From the NCBI GenBank assembly GCA_001599295.1, contig BCGN01000001.1, positions 806,001 to 870,000 of the forward strand: a stretch of 64,000 nucleotides of DNA. The letters run 5' to 3'. The translations under genes and the position numbers were made by a program. This stretch comes from Sporopachydermia quercuum (taxonomy: Eukaryota > Ascomycota > Sporopachydermiomycetes > Sporopachydermiales > Sporopachydermiaceae). Positions 39,461 through 50,662 of this stretch are shown here, piece by piece. Position 1 is the first letter of the stretch; every line of letters starts with the position of its first letter. The notes beneath the pieces were generated by a model, which did not search any database, had not been told where the DNA came from, and saw nothing but the letters and a program-made list of their open reading frames with translations.

Positions 39461-42400
39461 ATGGGCCTTTCATCGCATGTTAAGAGCAAGTTTGTTCAGG
39501 CTGTCAGTGATTCTCCTATTGAGATTCCTTCAAAAGTTTCCAACTTCACATCATCATTAATAGATAAGGCCGATAGGTTCATCAATATAAATCATCGTCA
39601 TGACGAAGAGCATGAAATAGTCGTAGATCTTGAAAGGGAAAAAGAGAAGAAAGCAAATCGTTTTTTGTAAGTTAAATCAACAGTTTGCTTTTATTTCAGG
39701 TGCTAGAGCAAGGCATGTGCAAGATTCAGTATTCTTGAACCGCTTTTGTTCGCTCCTCTTATCATCATCACTGCTAGTGAAAATCATTATTAACACAACA
39801 AACTAGATCATTCTGTCCTAGCACTGAAGGAAACAAATCCAAATGGTTTGCATGCGGTAAGTTCAATTTATACTATTATACTCTATTTATATTCATCATA
39901 ATACGCATAGATATGAATAATAAGTACAACTTATTAACCGAAGTACCTTGTTGTAGGCCATGACTATATGCTAGCTGTGGCAGACGCACTAGAATCAGCT
40001 CAAGATGAGATTCTAATTCTTGATTGGTGGTTATCACCAGAACTTGTACGTTGTTCAATTGCTTTTTGGTTTCTATGTATGATCATTTATAACGTAATAA
40101 CTCTAACATCATATAGTATCTGAAAAGACCTCCTGCATTAAATGAGAAGTGGAGATTAGATTATACGTTGGAAAGAGCAGCTAAAAGAGGAGTCAAGATT
40201 TATATCATTGTCTATAAGGAGGTTGAAAGCGCATTGCCATTGATTTCAGTTCATACTAAGCATTACCTTGAGAAGCTTCATCCCAACATTGTAGTAATGA
40301 GACATCCAAATCATACATTAGCTGAAGGTGTCAATATTACACTTTACTGGGCTCATCATGAGAAGCTATGCGTTGTCGATCGTCGTTTTAGTTTTATTGG
40401 TGGAATTGACTTATGTTTTGGCCGTTGGGATCTACACCATCATCCAATCAGCGACTTTGACTCTCAAGCTTCTTCTCTTGCTATTTCTGTTCCTAGAAAA
40501 GAATTTTCCAAGAAAAGGATCGCCAAGAAGATCTTCACCAGAAATAGTGCTAAGCAGTATGAAAAAGGTACCACTGAAAGTATCAGTGCCAGCTCTAAAG
40601 ACCAGAACGAATCCAGCGATTCAGAAAACGATTCGTATAGTTCGTCAGACGAAACTTACTCTGGATCCAATCAAGACACAATAGCTACTAAAGCTACCAG
40701 AGAGTTATTCTGGGGCCAAGATTATAACTCAGCAAGAATTCGCGACTTTGAAACCGTGAATAAACCTTACAACACTCAAACTATAGATCGAAGAGTTTAC
40801 CCTAGAATGGGATGGCACGATGTTGCATTTCAAGTGCAAGGACCTATTGTTGATTATTCTGTCCGTCATTTTGTTGAACGATGGGAGTTTTTACGTAGAT
40901 TCAAGTATTCTAAACGAAAGAAATATGTTTCACTGGCTAATCCTGAAGCCTTATCTCAGAAGTTTGATCAGCTGAAAGAAAGATACAATGAATTAATTCA
41001 TAGATCTGGTAATCCAGAATCAAGCCAAGCTGCCACTGATTTGAAAGGTAGCATGAAAGATAAAGTAGACTATCTAAAGAGCAAGATGAACCAGCTAACT
41101 GTTGACCAAGATGAGAAAGAAAGTGGCGGAAAGGATGAAGAGAAGAAAAGTAATGATACACCTGTTTTTGACAGTATTGATGATGATAAGGAAAATGCTA
41201 ACCAGGAGAAATTAACTGATGATATCGAAGATCCTTCTTTCATGAAAAAGATTACAAAGGATAATAGACATTTTCCTGATACTGTTCATCCAGTTGGTGA
41301 TCGTCATGAGATTGTTGGAACTGCTGACGTTCAAATGGTTCGTTCTGTTGGTGATTGGTCACATGGGTTTCTTCCTGAGAGATCTATTCAAAATGCTTAT
41401 ATTGAATTGATCAACCAAGCGAAACATTCTGTTTATATAGAAAACCAGTTTTTCATTGCTGGATCACATCAAATGGAGGATTTACCATTTGAGAATGAAA
41501 TCGGAGATGCACTAGTTACTAGAATATTAGTTGCAGCGAGAAGTAAAAAGAAATTTCGAGTGATTATTTTCATTCCTGCTATTCCTGGTTTTGCTGGTGA
41601 TTTGCAATCGGATGACGCTATTGGAACAAGAGCTATTATGAGTTTCCAGTATGCTAGTATTTCTAGAGGTGGATTAAGCATAAGACAAAGAATAGCTGCC
41701 GAGGGATTCAATCCTGATGATTATATAATGTTTTATTCTCTTAGGTCTTTCGATCGCATTAATTTCAATGGAACCGTTTGGAATTGTGATGATGTTTCCG
41801 AAACTGTGATGAAATATTCTGGAGCAAGCTTTGATTATAAAGTACCAGTCGAAGGCGATGTGGAGAAATGGAGAAAAGCAGGCATTACTAGTAAACCTCC
41901 TGGTGGAGTTGATTCTATTTCTATATCGGATACAGTACTAGCAGATGGTTCAAAATTATCTGATGAGGATTCCAAATATAAGTGGAGCAATAAAGAAACT
42001 GATGCCAAGCAAGAGAATTTTAGTTATGTCACTGAACAATTATATATTCATGCTAAGCTTTTGATTGTTGATGATGATATTGTCTTATGTGGAAGTGCTA
42101 ATATCAATGATAGAAGTCAGAATGGTAATCACGATTCTGAAATAGCAATTATTCTACAAGATAAAGATGATGTAGTTTCAATTACTGTTGACGGAGCTGA
42201 CACTAAAGTTAGCAGGATTGCATCATCATTGAGAAGATTTCTCATCAGAAAGCACTTGGGATATATCAAGCCTCAAATTATAACCGATGCTACAAGCAGT
42301 GAAGAATCTGACAAAGTGAATTATAAAGTAATGGTGTCACAGGAAAATTACGATTATGGATCAGAGCATGATAAGCTTGTGGTTGATCCTTTATGTGATG

Positions 42401-42708
42401 AATATTGGAATTTGATTCGTGATACTGCCGTTGAGAATGAGAAAGTGTACGAGAAACTATTCCATACAGTTCCTAGTAACAGTATATTGAATTGGTCTCA
42501 ATATAAAGCTTGGATAGGACAGGTACCAGTATATGGTCATTTAACAAGCGGACTATTAACTGGGGATTGGAATGACACAGTTAAGAAAGAACTTGATAAA
42601 ATCCAAGGGTTTGTTGTCCCATTTGCTTACGATTTCTTGAAAGAAGAACCCGAAATTGTACCAAAAGGTCTTACATACAATTCGGTTACTGAGAACATCT
42701 TCACTTGA
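39461..42708 (+). CDS. phospholipase D, compact fungal type, four exons
   Basis: This is a phospholipase D that hydrolyses phosphatidylcholine to phosphatidic acid and choline. The exons are 39461-39666, 39807-39856, 39957-40045 and 40117-42708, giving 978 residues. Both HKD motifs are present: HHEKLCVVD near residue 196 followed by FSFIGGIDLCFGRWD, and IHAKLLIVDDDIVLCGSANINDRS split around H760. No PX or PH domain precedes the catalytic part, unlike the 1683-residue Spo14 of S. cerevisiae. Splicing assembles WFACG-HDYMLAVADALE and LSPEL-YLKRPP, as expected for the family. An acidic, Ser/Lys-rich insert lies between the two halves (roughly residues 320-390). Intron 1 (140 nt) has two usable 3' AG sites 15 nt apart. 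Introns 2 and 3 are 100 and 71 nt. Confidence 0.9.
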
Positions 42709-42908
42709 AAATTTTTTGTTCAATAGAGTGATTTAGCGTTAGTGATTTTTATTTTTATTTTTATTTTTTTGTTTAACAGATTTGATTTGCTTTTAGTTGA
42801 GAATTATACATATAAACTAAGATAAAACGTAACCAAAGTCGCTAAACAATCGTAATATTTGGATGAATCATAAAATCATATAAGAAAAGTCTCAATATGC
42901 CATAACAA

Positions 42909-43358
42909 TTACTTCTTCTTGAATAAAGGTTCACCTATGTTCTTACCTCTTAACTTAACTCCTAAAGCTCTTTCAAGCTTACCTAATAATTGCTGATTAG
43001 GAACCGCTCGTCCACTTTCGTAATCATTGATAACATTCGCTTTCTCGTTCACTTTATTTGCCAAATCCTTTTGAGTCAATTTCTTATCTTGTCTTGCCTT
43101 AGCAATAGTTTTACCAACAGTGATGTCAATCTTTGGTGGAGGAGCAACATCATTTTCACGATCGATCTTTGTTAATCTTTGGCCTTCAGGATTAGAGACT
43201 TTATTACCTGTAGTGTATTTTTGTTCAACAGAAACAATGGCTCCGCTTCTTCTAGCTGCGTTAATTTCAGCTTGTGATCTAGCAACAGTTGCTCTTGGTC
43301 CGCCACCGCCAACTCTGGCTTTAGAACCAATGACTGTAACAGAATCCCAATCAGACAT
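42909..43358 (-). CDS. MBF1: multiprotein bridging factor 1
   Basis: This is a 149-residue transcriptional coactivator that bridges TBP and bZIP activators such as Gcn4; yeast Mbf1 also prevents frameshifting on stalled ribosomes. The N-terminal MBF1 domain starts [20 protein letters not shown]. The C-terminal helix-turn-helix (about 83-140) contains [19 protein letters not shown] and IGEPLFKKK at the end. Length matches the S. cerevisiae protein (151). Its 3' end converges with the PLD gene after 200 bp. Confidence 0.97.
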   Translation of the reverse strand: MSDWDSVTVIGSKARVGGGGPRATVARSQAEINAARRSGAIVSVEQKYTTGNKVSNPEGQRLTKIDRENDVAPPPKIDITVGKTIAKARQDKKLTQKDLANKVNEKANVINDYESGRAVPNQQLLGKLERALGVKLRGKNIGEPLFKKK

Positions 43359-44349
43359 CTCTTATTCCTTTTCCGCTTTCTAAACCTATTGCAAAGTAGC
43401 TTATACTTCTTGAAAAATATCTAAACTGCTTTTTAATTGTTTTGTAAATTGATGCGTCCAAAGTCTTGATCAATCTAAACCTTTATGTGATCTATATGAT
43501 ACGAACAAGAACGTTTAGATATGATATAGATTACTGTTGATATATCAAACTTTTCAGTAATAATGACGGTACTGCAACGAAATTTCAATTATATATTAAC
43601 CAAAGCCTTCTGTTTGTATTGATTAAAGCATATAACACTCTTTTAATACTGTTTCTGCTGATGATAAATAGCAATCGTACTTGACTCATTTGTATAGTTT
43701 GTATGTCTGCCAACAGTCGTTTGCCATCGTCATCAAAATGGAGAATTCTCTGGAAACAAAACTCGACGGCTGTTGGTGAATGACCTCACGTGATGTCACA
43801 TGACTTATATGTTTTGATAATCATCCTCGCACTTTTACCTAATTAGGAGAGATGAGTGGTTATTTCTTAAATAAGAAAAATGGATTCAATATGGGACAAA
43901 TAGGTTATTGATTACGTAAATATTTGATATTTCATCTGGTATTATCTGGTGAAACTCTGATGTGATTTGTTTAGTTTACCTGTTGGTAGATAAAGGGAGT
44001 GATGAGATGATATGTAGAGAAGTAAGGGCAGAAAAATGGCAGCCGTTTAGAAAGCCCGAGGAAAATTTGTTGAGGAGGGCCGAACCAGAAGGAACTGGGA
44101 TTATAGAGATTACTGAAGAAGCCTGATATTGCAGTTAACAACAACAATTCTATTCATAGTACAGATAGAGAATCATTTTTGCTATCAAGAAACGGACACA
44201 ATAGCGTTAATCAAACTTGAATTGACAACTTACCCCTATTAATAGGTGCTTTGGAACGTGATTGAATACATATTACTGACCTTTTTCCTTTCTTTGGAAC
44301 CAATAATTACCACTAGCCAAACCAATAATCGTCCTATGCATCTCCCATT
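43359..44349. other. divergent intergenic region MBF1/TRS65
   Basis: About 1 kb of upstream sequence serves two divergent genes. It holds a paired E-box cluster (separate entry) and AT-rich sequence. No other gene was seen. Confidence 0.5.
43786..43803. promoter_or_regulatory. paired Cbf1-type E-boxes between MBF1 and TRS65
   Basis: TCACGTGA (43786-43793) is followed by TCACATGA (43796-43803), start-to-start 10 bp, about one helical turn. Both fit the RTCACRTG-like site of Cbf1 and related bHLH proteins. They lie about 430 bp from the MBF1 ATG and 550 bp from the TRS65 ATG, so the target gene is unclear. Confidence 0.5.
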
Positions 44350-46680
44350 ATGAGTGAATCCGAACCATCAAGTAACCAGCAGGAGAAGCCAGCATTGCAG
44401 CAATCCGAATTATCACCAGTCCAATGTTTACAGGAAGCCACGAAAGTTGATTTATACGTTCCTGATCGAAATCTTTTGACTTCAATCAGTAGTAAATTAT
44501 TCTCATCCTCATCCTCACCCTCGTCATCATCATCATCAGCATCAGCATCAACTAGCTACAATATATTCGATGCTATAAACATAGATCATTTAAAAGAAGC
44601 ATCCATTGCTAAAGATGTTATTTTCTTCAACGAAAACATAAGCGTCTACATTGTAATCCAGCTATCATTAAACTCTCTTAAAGATAACAATATCATTCCT
44701 GATAATGCCCTAGAAGTATTGGAATCAGACCATGAGGCTTTAGAGTCAGTCCTTCTCACAATTATCAGAGCAGCTGCCGTCAATACAGAACTAATTCTTT
44801 CTGGAACTTCAGTTGACTCCGATACTGCATCTTTGAATTCAGGTAAAAGCGGTAGTAGTAATCTCGAGAAGAGGAAATTTCATTCCTTTTTGATCCGAAG
44901 CGAAAAATGCACGTCATCAGATTTGGAATCCATACAGTTTTCACCAGAAAATGGTTCAATTGCTGTTACATATAAGAAAAACCTTGAGGTGGCATACCCA
45001 AAATTAAGACTGGCTTCAACTAAACTTGATGCTGTTGCTGCTTTGTCTTATCATAATGTTAGTATGAGAAAACTCTTTAGAACTTTAACAGTTAATAGTG
45101 GTAGCCTATTATTTGGTTCTTCTGAATCTTTACCAGATAGTAATGGCAATGAAAATATCAGAGACCCCATCAGTAACTCAGTTAAATCAGATGAATTATC
45201 AGAAAACGACACCGATAGCGATATTCTAATCGATGAATCATGTGATTTCCTAGTATCTAATTTACTCCAGAGCTTAGATAATAACGTTGAAGATAATTTT
45301 GACAATGATTCCGACAATGTCTGTTCTCCCTTGTCAGCATTCTCAGATTTGACTATTAATCATAAAAGCCCTTATATTCCATCGACAGTTGTTAATTTCC
45401 ACTCCCAATCAGATACTCTGCATATAAGGAAGAATTCTTCCCGAATCAATAATGAGAGCGCTACTGGTAACTCTACATCAACTACAACTCACTCACATTT
45501 AGATATGGAGGGCATTAGAAAAACCAGGAGTTTCCCTGTTGTTTCAATCTTGCTCATGAGGCTGAAAAACACTAAAGCTGCTGGTTTGGAAGAATCGTTA
45601 GTATCATTACTGGAACTAGAATCGTCAATCCTTTTAACCAGACCCAACACTTCAGTCAGAAATATTCTCGTTAGAAGTATTCATCTTGAGCTCCTAGGAG
45701 GCACAGTTAAATCTGGTGATTCCCATTTCAAACCTATAATTATAGGGCCTCGCGATATTCATTCCTTGTTGTATTTCCTTGCTGATGCTGAGTTCAGCTA
45801 TTCTACCAATAATAAGAATATAGGAAAATCAAGACCAGTAACAATCACTGTAGAAAGTGTCCCTCTACCATCAAAACTTGATTTCAACACATATTTTAAG
45901 GATTCCAACTTTATCGATAGTTCAGTTGACCCTCAATCAATTGTAAGGTCTAAATGGACTACACTTGTTGATTTCAGTATAAATGCTCCACCTATAAATT
46001 CGGTTACATCAGCTGCAAACAGTGCCAGTGGTATGGGATCTTCAGCATCAAATATTAATACTAATAACAGCATCAATAGTTCTCATTCAGGATCAAACGG
46101 ATCTCAAGTGTTACCGAAAAGACGAGAACCACGGCCAATGAAAGCTCTGAGGTCTTCATCATCTAGTTTAACAGTTAACATCCTAAGCAAGACACCATTG
46201 AGTCCTTTTGCTCCTCATTCGCCTTTACAATCATCATCTACATACCTGTCAGGTTTGACAGTATCGTTTTCTGGGCCTACATCTGTTAAAGCCGGCGAAA
46301 TTGTTGAGTGGGTTGTCCTAGCTATTAATAAAAGCACTGGTAGTAAAATGGTTGGAATTTACGTATCACCAAAGGAAACTTCTGCCATTTTCCGAGGCAA
46401 TGGAGGCTTGCTTCCCCCCAGTTTAGCAGGTCAACCGGCTATTGATAATACAACATTAACGAGAATCTATTTAGGATCTAGGATTAATAGATCTGAAGTT
46501 TTATTTCTCACTAATGATGTAAGAATGGGTCCGTTGGAGCCCCAGACATGTTTTGAGGCAAAGATACATTTTCTGCCTCTTCGTTCGGGGATTTTTTCAT
46601 TAGAGGGACTACAATTAGTTGAGTTAACGTCGGGCGAGAGTTTTGAATGTGGGAAATTATTAGAAATCGTTGTGAATTGA
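44350..46680 (+). CDS. TRS65: TRAPPII-specific subunit Trs65-like
   Basis: This is a 776-residue protein resembling Trs65, a subunit of the TRAPPII complex that activates Ypt31/32 (Rab11-type) GTPases at the late Golgi. The evidence is the C-terminal immunoglobulin-like region: SGLTVSFSGPTSVKAGEIVEW split into two strands, VVLAINKSTGSKMVGIYV, FLTNDVRMGPLEPQTCFEAK and HFLPLRSGIFSLEGLQLVEL. This is the GPL-plus-terminal-strand pattern of Trs65. The N-terminus has a beta-rich domain (YVPDRNLLTSISSKLF, IFFNENISVYIVIQLSL). It is interrupted by Ser/Asn-rich and acidic low-complexity stretches around 45-65, 245-330 and 550-640. S. cerevisiae Trs65 is 560 residues, so this one is longer because of those inserts. 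The call is moderately sure. Confidence 0.72.
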   Translation: MSESEPSSNQQEKPALQQSELSPVQCLQEATKVDLYVPDRNLLTSISSKLFSSSSSPSSSSSSASASTSYNIFDAINIDHLKEASIAKDVIFFNENISVYIVIQLSLNSLKDNNIIPDNALEVLESDHEALESVLLTIIRAAAVNTELILSGTSVDSDTASLNSGKSGSSNLEKRKFHSFLIRSEKCTSSDLESIQFSPENGSIAVTYKKNLEVAYPKLRLASTKLDAVAALSYHNVSMRKLFRTLTVNSGSLLFGSSESLPDSNGNENIRDPISNSVKSDELSENDTDSDILIDESCDFLVSNLLQSLDNNVEDNFDNDSDNVCSPLSAFSDLTINHKSPYIPSTVVNFHSQSDTLHIRKNSSRINNESATGNSTSTTTHSHLDMEGIRKTRSFPVVSILLMRLKNTKAAGLEESLVSLLELESSILLTRPNTSVRNILVRSIHLELLGGTVKSGDSHFKPIIIGPRDIHSLLYFLADAEFSYSTNNKNIGKSRPVTITVESVPLPSKLDFNTYFKDSNFIDSSVDPQSIVRSKWTTLVDFSINAPPINSVTSAANSASGMGSSASNINTNNSINSSHSGSNGSQVLPKRREPRPMKALRSSSSSLTVNILSKTPLSPFAPHSPLQSSSTYLSGLTVSFSGPTSVKAGEIVEWVVLAINKSTGSKMVGIYVSPKETSAIFRGNGGLLPPSLAGQPAIDNTTLTRIYLGSRINRSEVLFLTNDVRMGPLEPQTCFEAKIHFLPLRSGIFSLEGLQLVELTSGESFECGKLLEIVVN

Positions 46681-47254
46681 ATTTGTATAGGGTATGAATT
46701 ATGATGATCTGCTTAATATTAATGGATAGAAACATAAGAGAGAACGAAACCAGTGGGTAAAAGTGTCTGAACAATAACTGTTTGTTATTATTACAAGCAT
46801 TTATATGCTTAATTCTAATATTTAGTATAATGATCTTTAGCTAGAAGATTAAGCACCATTGTACTATAAAGAATATCACATATCAGTTCCGATTTTTCAT
46901 AGAAATGGTTATTTGTAGGAGCTTTGTTTTGTTTGCTATTGAAAAGAAAAGCGCTATCGTAGCCAAATATTGTTAAGAGCAAAACCATTCAATAACAAAT
47001 TATCTGACTGGTTTAGAACAGTTGAATATAAATAGAGGGAGTTCATTCTAGTGAGCTACAATACTATATCGCCACTACTACCAGTATATATCTAACTGAT
47101 TGATTATTCTATATGTCTAGTAATATATGAGTTAGTAGAACACAAGGTATTTAACTAATAATTATCATAGAAAATCACTTAAATACCATTTGATAGAAAC
47201 AAACTGATAATAGCTAACATTGATAACATTAAGATCTCATAATGTTTTCCATCT
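46681..47254. other. convergent intergenic region TRS65 / 5-phosphatase gene
   Basis: These are AT-rich facing 3' flanks. Nothing else was recognised. Confidence 0.5.
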
Positions 47255-50200
47255 TCAACATAGCTTCATAAGAAACTCTCTTCGTTTATTACGAGCTTTT
47301 TTGTTATCCCTATAGCCAATAGGAAAACTAATCAACACATTTTCAAAAGCAGAAAGAACACTAGTGAACGAAACACCATTCTCACCACAGTGTCTTAGAA
47401 ATGAACATAAATATATGAGAACATTCGCATTAACACTTGGCATACTCTCAAGAACTGCACTCTCATTACCATTCATAACCAATCCATAACATTCCCTAGG
47501 TACTGTTCCTCCATCTAAAGAGTACAGCAATTCGAATAGAACTCTTAATACAGCCTTGGTTCCAAAATACTTGGGAACAGTTACATCAGGGTGTTTATTT
47601 TCATTCAAAGCATCTAATGGCAAATCGGTTAGCTCAGCGTTACTATCAAGAGCTTCTCGGATTTGGCGATCAATATCCCAAGTGAATATTATCATTGATG
47701 ATAATACAACTTCTTTCCATGATGCTCCTTGTAATGGAGCTCCTGTTGATATATACTGAAGGATTTTCTCCTTATCAGAACCAGTTAAAACGGGAGACGA
47801 TAATGCAGATTCCATGAATAAACCAGGAGTTATTCTTGTCCATATATAGTCAACACATTTCCATATTTCTTTAGGAACTCCAATATTGCCTCTGGATAAG
47901 TCTGAGGATGTATCATCAGCATTCCATTGCTTAACTGATGATTGACCTAACATTGCTAGCTGATGTAATGACATTCCAAAGCAACTAGGTTTTCGATTAA
48001 TCACATAGGATAAAAAGATATCTTGGCCGTTTTCAAGCCTTACAATGAAAACTGATGACAGATCAGTATTTGAATCTGGTGATGATGCGCACTTCGTTGT
48101 TGATAGTTCTAAATCAGCTACTAGGAATAAAGTGATTTCCTCCTGCGCATCTAATAAATATCCAGCTTTTGGATCCAATGGTTCTGGGGTAATGAATACC
48201 TGATTTGTAACATTACTGCTAGTAGGAATGAGCTGGAATCGAACGGAGCTTGCACCAGTATTGGTGAACGTGATTTTATCCATGGCAGGAACACCTGGTG
48301 TAGCATTAACGGTGACTTCCATTGGATCAATAGTTAAACTGGGTCTGTTCGCATTTTCCATCCTGTCAGCTTTTTTCATAATCGATACTAGCTTTTCATG
48401 TTTAGCTGTTGGAGCTACTGCAATAGTGTCTAATGTTGCATTGAAAACCACAGGATCATGATCGGAATTATTCCATACATTAGGTATACTTTGATAGCTG
48501 TTAGAGATGATTTGGGCGTTCAGTTTATTTGTGAGAACACGATACAATACTCTATCGGTATAAGAGCCGGTTCTTTTGTCATCAAGGACTCGTGATGATG
48601 TAGCTGCAGTATTGGTAGCTGTATTAGTAGTATTAGTAGAACTAGTAGGAGTGGTAGAGGTATTAGTAGCAGGATTAATCACTTTGTACTTATACGTAGG
48701 AGGGAAATCGATAGCTGGTTCATTGAAATGAGGGAAAACGATTCCAGCATGTTGTTGTGCTTTCAATGTATCGAACTTCATTAGTTGAGAATATTTTCCA
48801 TTAGCTACCAACTGCTGAACTTTTTCACTAAGTAAGTTTGTTCTATAATTTAGATCTCCAGCAACAATAGTAATAACAGCTGGCGAGTTAGCACTAGGAG
48901 TTGAAATTAATTGATCGTTAGAAGATTCAGTAAAAGTAGAATTAGAAGTAGACACGTGAGCATTTTGATCTGGTTCTCCAGGGGATACTTTATTGAAGTT
49001 TATTTCTTCTTTGGAATATTTTGTAGATTCATTCTCATTGTTTGTTTTGTCGTTCGCATTCTTAGGTTCAGGTTCAGTTTCACTTTCATCGTCAGAATCA
49101 GCAATTTTAAACTCATCAGTTCGCTGTATAGAGTCTTTCTGTTCCTTGGGTTCCTCTGAATCATTTGGCTTCTTTGGTTCCTTCAATTGCTTTATTTGCT
49201 TGTCCTTTTTCAATGACTTCTTTCCAACGGCTTTTCGAATCCTCTTATCTTCATTTTCATTTTCATGTTCAGCTTTAACTTCGGCTTCCCCAGCCCTTTC
49301 ATCTTTGTTATTCTTGCTTTCCTCTATTCCAAGGTTACTAACATCGTCTGTCACTGATTCATAATCAGTAGTATCAAACAGCACTGAGCTCTCGTCACTA
49401 TGAATACCATTGCTAGTACCATCATAATCCTTATCTTCCAGATAACTTGAATCTCCAGTATCATTTTTACTATCCTGTATTTCTTGCTCTGACATTTTAT
49501 ATTTCTCCGAGATCAAATCCACGCAGCCTAATTTAAGCATTATATCATTGAGCTCTTTTTGCCTCCGTTGTAAGACTTCTTCACCCTCTCCTGCAGCTAA
49601 ATGCATATTCAGCAGCTGTACGGTTACACCTGAAGCTTCTGGGGCATTCAAATCAGCATCCACATCCAAATCATCCTTCCCAAAGGTAAACCGTATTGAA
49701 ACAGCACCTTTGTTTCCCCAGACGCCCAGAAATCCTGTGCCAACTGTTTCTTTTTTAATATCAGAAAATAACGGCTTCAGATGATTACTAGCAACGACAA
49801 TACTGTACAATCCTAATAGACCGTTAGTAGCAATAATAGAGTACTGGGCATTTTCTCTACCGTCTTTCACATCAGAATCAGCGAAAATACTGCCATTGAG
49901 CTGCTCAAGAATACCTTTTTTCCAAGCTGCATTTACCTGCTGATTGGCATAAATATTAGCAGCATTCAACGGGATGATTTCTTGGAAGTTTATCAAATAG
50001 ATATCATATTTGTCTTGTCTAGGTAACAAAGCATTCAAATCCGGGACGATAGGATTACCAGCTAAATTCCACGATACAATTTTCACTGTTATTTTTTGCC
50101 TAGTGCAGTAACTTAACTGGTGAGCTAGCAGTTCTGCTGATATGTTAGCATATAATTCCTGAGACTCAGCAACAGGATCAGCAAGCTTGGAGACTATTTG

Positions 50201-50662
50201 ATTAGAGATATCATCATTTGACATTTTTCTTGCTTTTCCTGTAGTTGATAATGCACCAGATCTCTTTTTAAATGGACTTATCGAGTTTCCAAGCATCGAC
50301 AACATGGTTGATCTAGAACTTGATTTTTTATCAGCAATTGAGTCAAGACAGTTATTCCATACATGGACGAACTTGGCTATGTTCTCTTGTTGCACTGAAG
50401 TTGGATTATCAATGATTCCTAATGATTTATTTCCAACAAAAGCACTCAGAGACTTTGAATGTGGTGATACTGGCCTTAAAGCGAGAATGCAAGTTTCATC
50501 CAGTAGATATTTTTGAGTGTTGAATGAAATAGACTGCGATTGATTTAGTGGTGAGATTTTATAGCTGTAGGTGGGGGATTCATTAGGGGACTCTTTAATG
50601 AGCTTTAGATGATGGCTAGAGGTTTTCAACTCGCCAATGACCTCGCTGTTGAGTCCTGCCAT
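47255..50662 (-). CDS. OCRL/INPP5B-like inositol polyphosphate 5-phosphatase
   Basis: This is a 1135-residue phosphoinositide 5-phosphatase with the OCRL layout: a Ser-rich N-terminal region, catalytic domain (about 190-745), ASH domain (about 775-890) and a RhoGAP-like domain (about 925 to the end). Catalytic motifs in order are VSWNLAGN, NFQEIIPLNAANI, GVWGNKGAVSIRF, LNMHLAAGEGE, VAGDLNYR, DFPPTYKY, SYTDRVLYR and NNSDHDPVVF, all intact. A charged Lys/Glu/Ser insert of about 215 residues (about 380-595) splits the domain between NMHL and GDLNYR. The RhoGAP-like part includes VPKEIWKCVDYIW and CYGLVMNGNESAVLE. I see no obvious arginine finger, which is also usual for OCRL. Substrates are probably PI(4,5)P2 on endosomal and plasma membranes. 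S. cerevisiae has no protein with this full layout, to my knowledge. Confidence 0.88.
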   Translation of the reverse strand: MAGLNSEVIGELKTSSHHLKLIKESPNESPTYSYKISPLNQSQSISFNTQKYLLDETCILALRPVSPHSKSLSAFVGNKSLGIIDNPTSVQQENIAKFVHVWNNCLDSIADKKSSSRSTMLSMLGNSISPFKKRSGALSTTGKARKMSNDDISNQIVSKLADPVAESQELYANISAELLAHQLSYCTRQKITVKIVSWNLAGNPIVPDLNALLPRQDKYDIYLINFQEIIPLNAANIYANQQVNAAWKKGILEQLNGSIFADSDVKDGRENAQYSIIATNGLLGLYSIVVASNHLKPLFSDIKKETVGTGFLGVWGNKGAVSIRFTFGKDDLDVDADLNAPEASGVTVQLLNMHLAAGEGEEVLQRRQKELNDIMLKLGCVDLISEKYKMSEQEIQDSKNDTGDSSYLEDKDYDGTSNGIHSDESSVLFDTTDYESVTDDVSNLGIEESKNNKDERAGEAEVKAEHENENEDKRIRKAVGKKSLKKDKQIKQLKEPKKPNDSEEPKEQKDSIQRTDEFKIADSDDESETEPEPKNANDKTNNENESTKYSKEEINFNKVSPGEPDQNAHVSTSNSTFTESSNDQLISTPSANSPAVITIVAGDLNYRTNLLSEKVQQLVANGKYSQLMKFDTLKAQQHAGIVFPHFNEPAIDFPPTYKYKVINPATNTSTTPTSSTNTTNTATNTAATSSRVLDDKRTGSYTDRVLYRVLTNKLNAQIISNSYQSIPNVWNNSDHDPVVFNATLDTIAVAPTAKHEKLVSIMKKADRMENANRPSLTIDPMEVTVNATPGVPAMDKITFTNTGASSVRFQLIPTSSNVTNQVFITPEPLDPKAGYLLDAQEEITLFLVADLELSTTKCASSPDSNTDLSSVFIVRLENGQDIFLSYVINRKPSCFGMSLHQLAMLGQSSVKQWNADDTSSDLSRGNIGVPKEIWKCVDYIWTRITPGLFMESALSSPVLTGSDKEKILQYISTGAPLQGASWKEVVLSSMIIFTWDIDRQIREALDSNAELTDLPLDALNENKHPDVTVPKYFGTKAVLRVLFELLYSLDGGTVPRECYGLVMNGNESAVLESMPSVNANVLIYLCSFLRHCGENGVSFTSVLSAFENVLISFPIGYRDNKKARNKRREFLMKLC

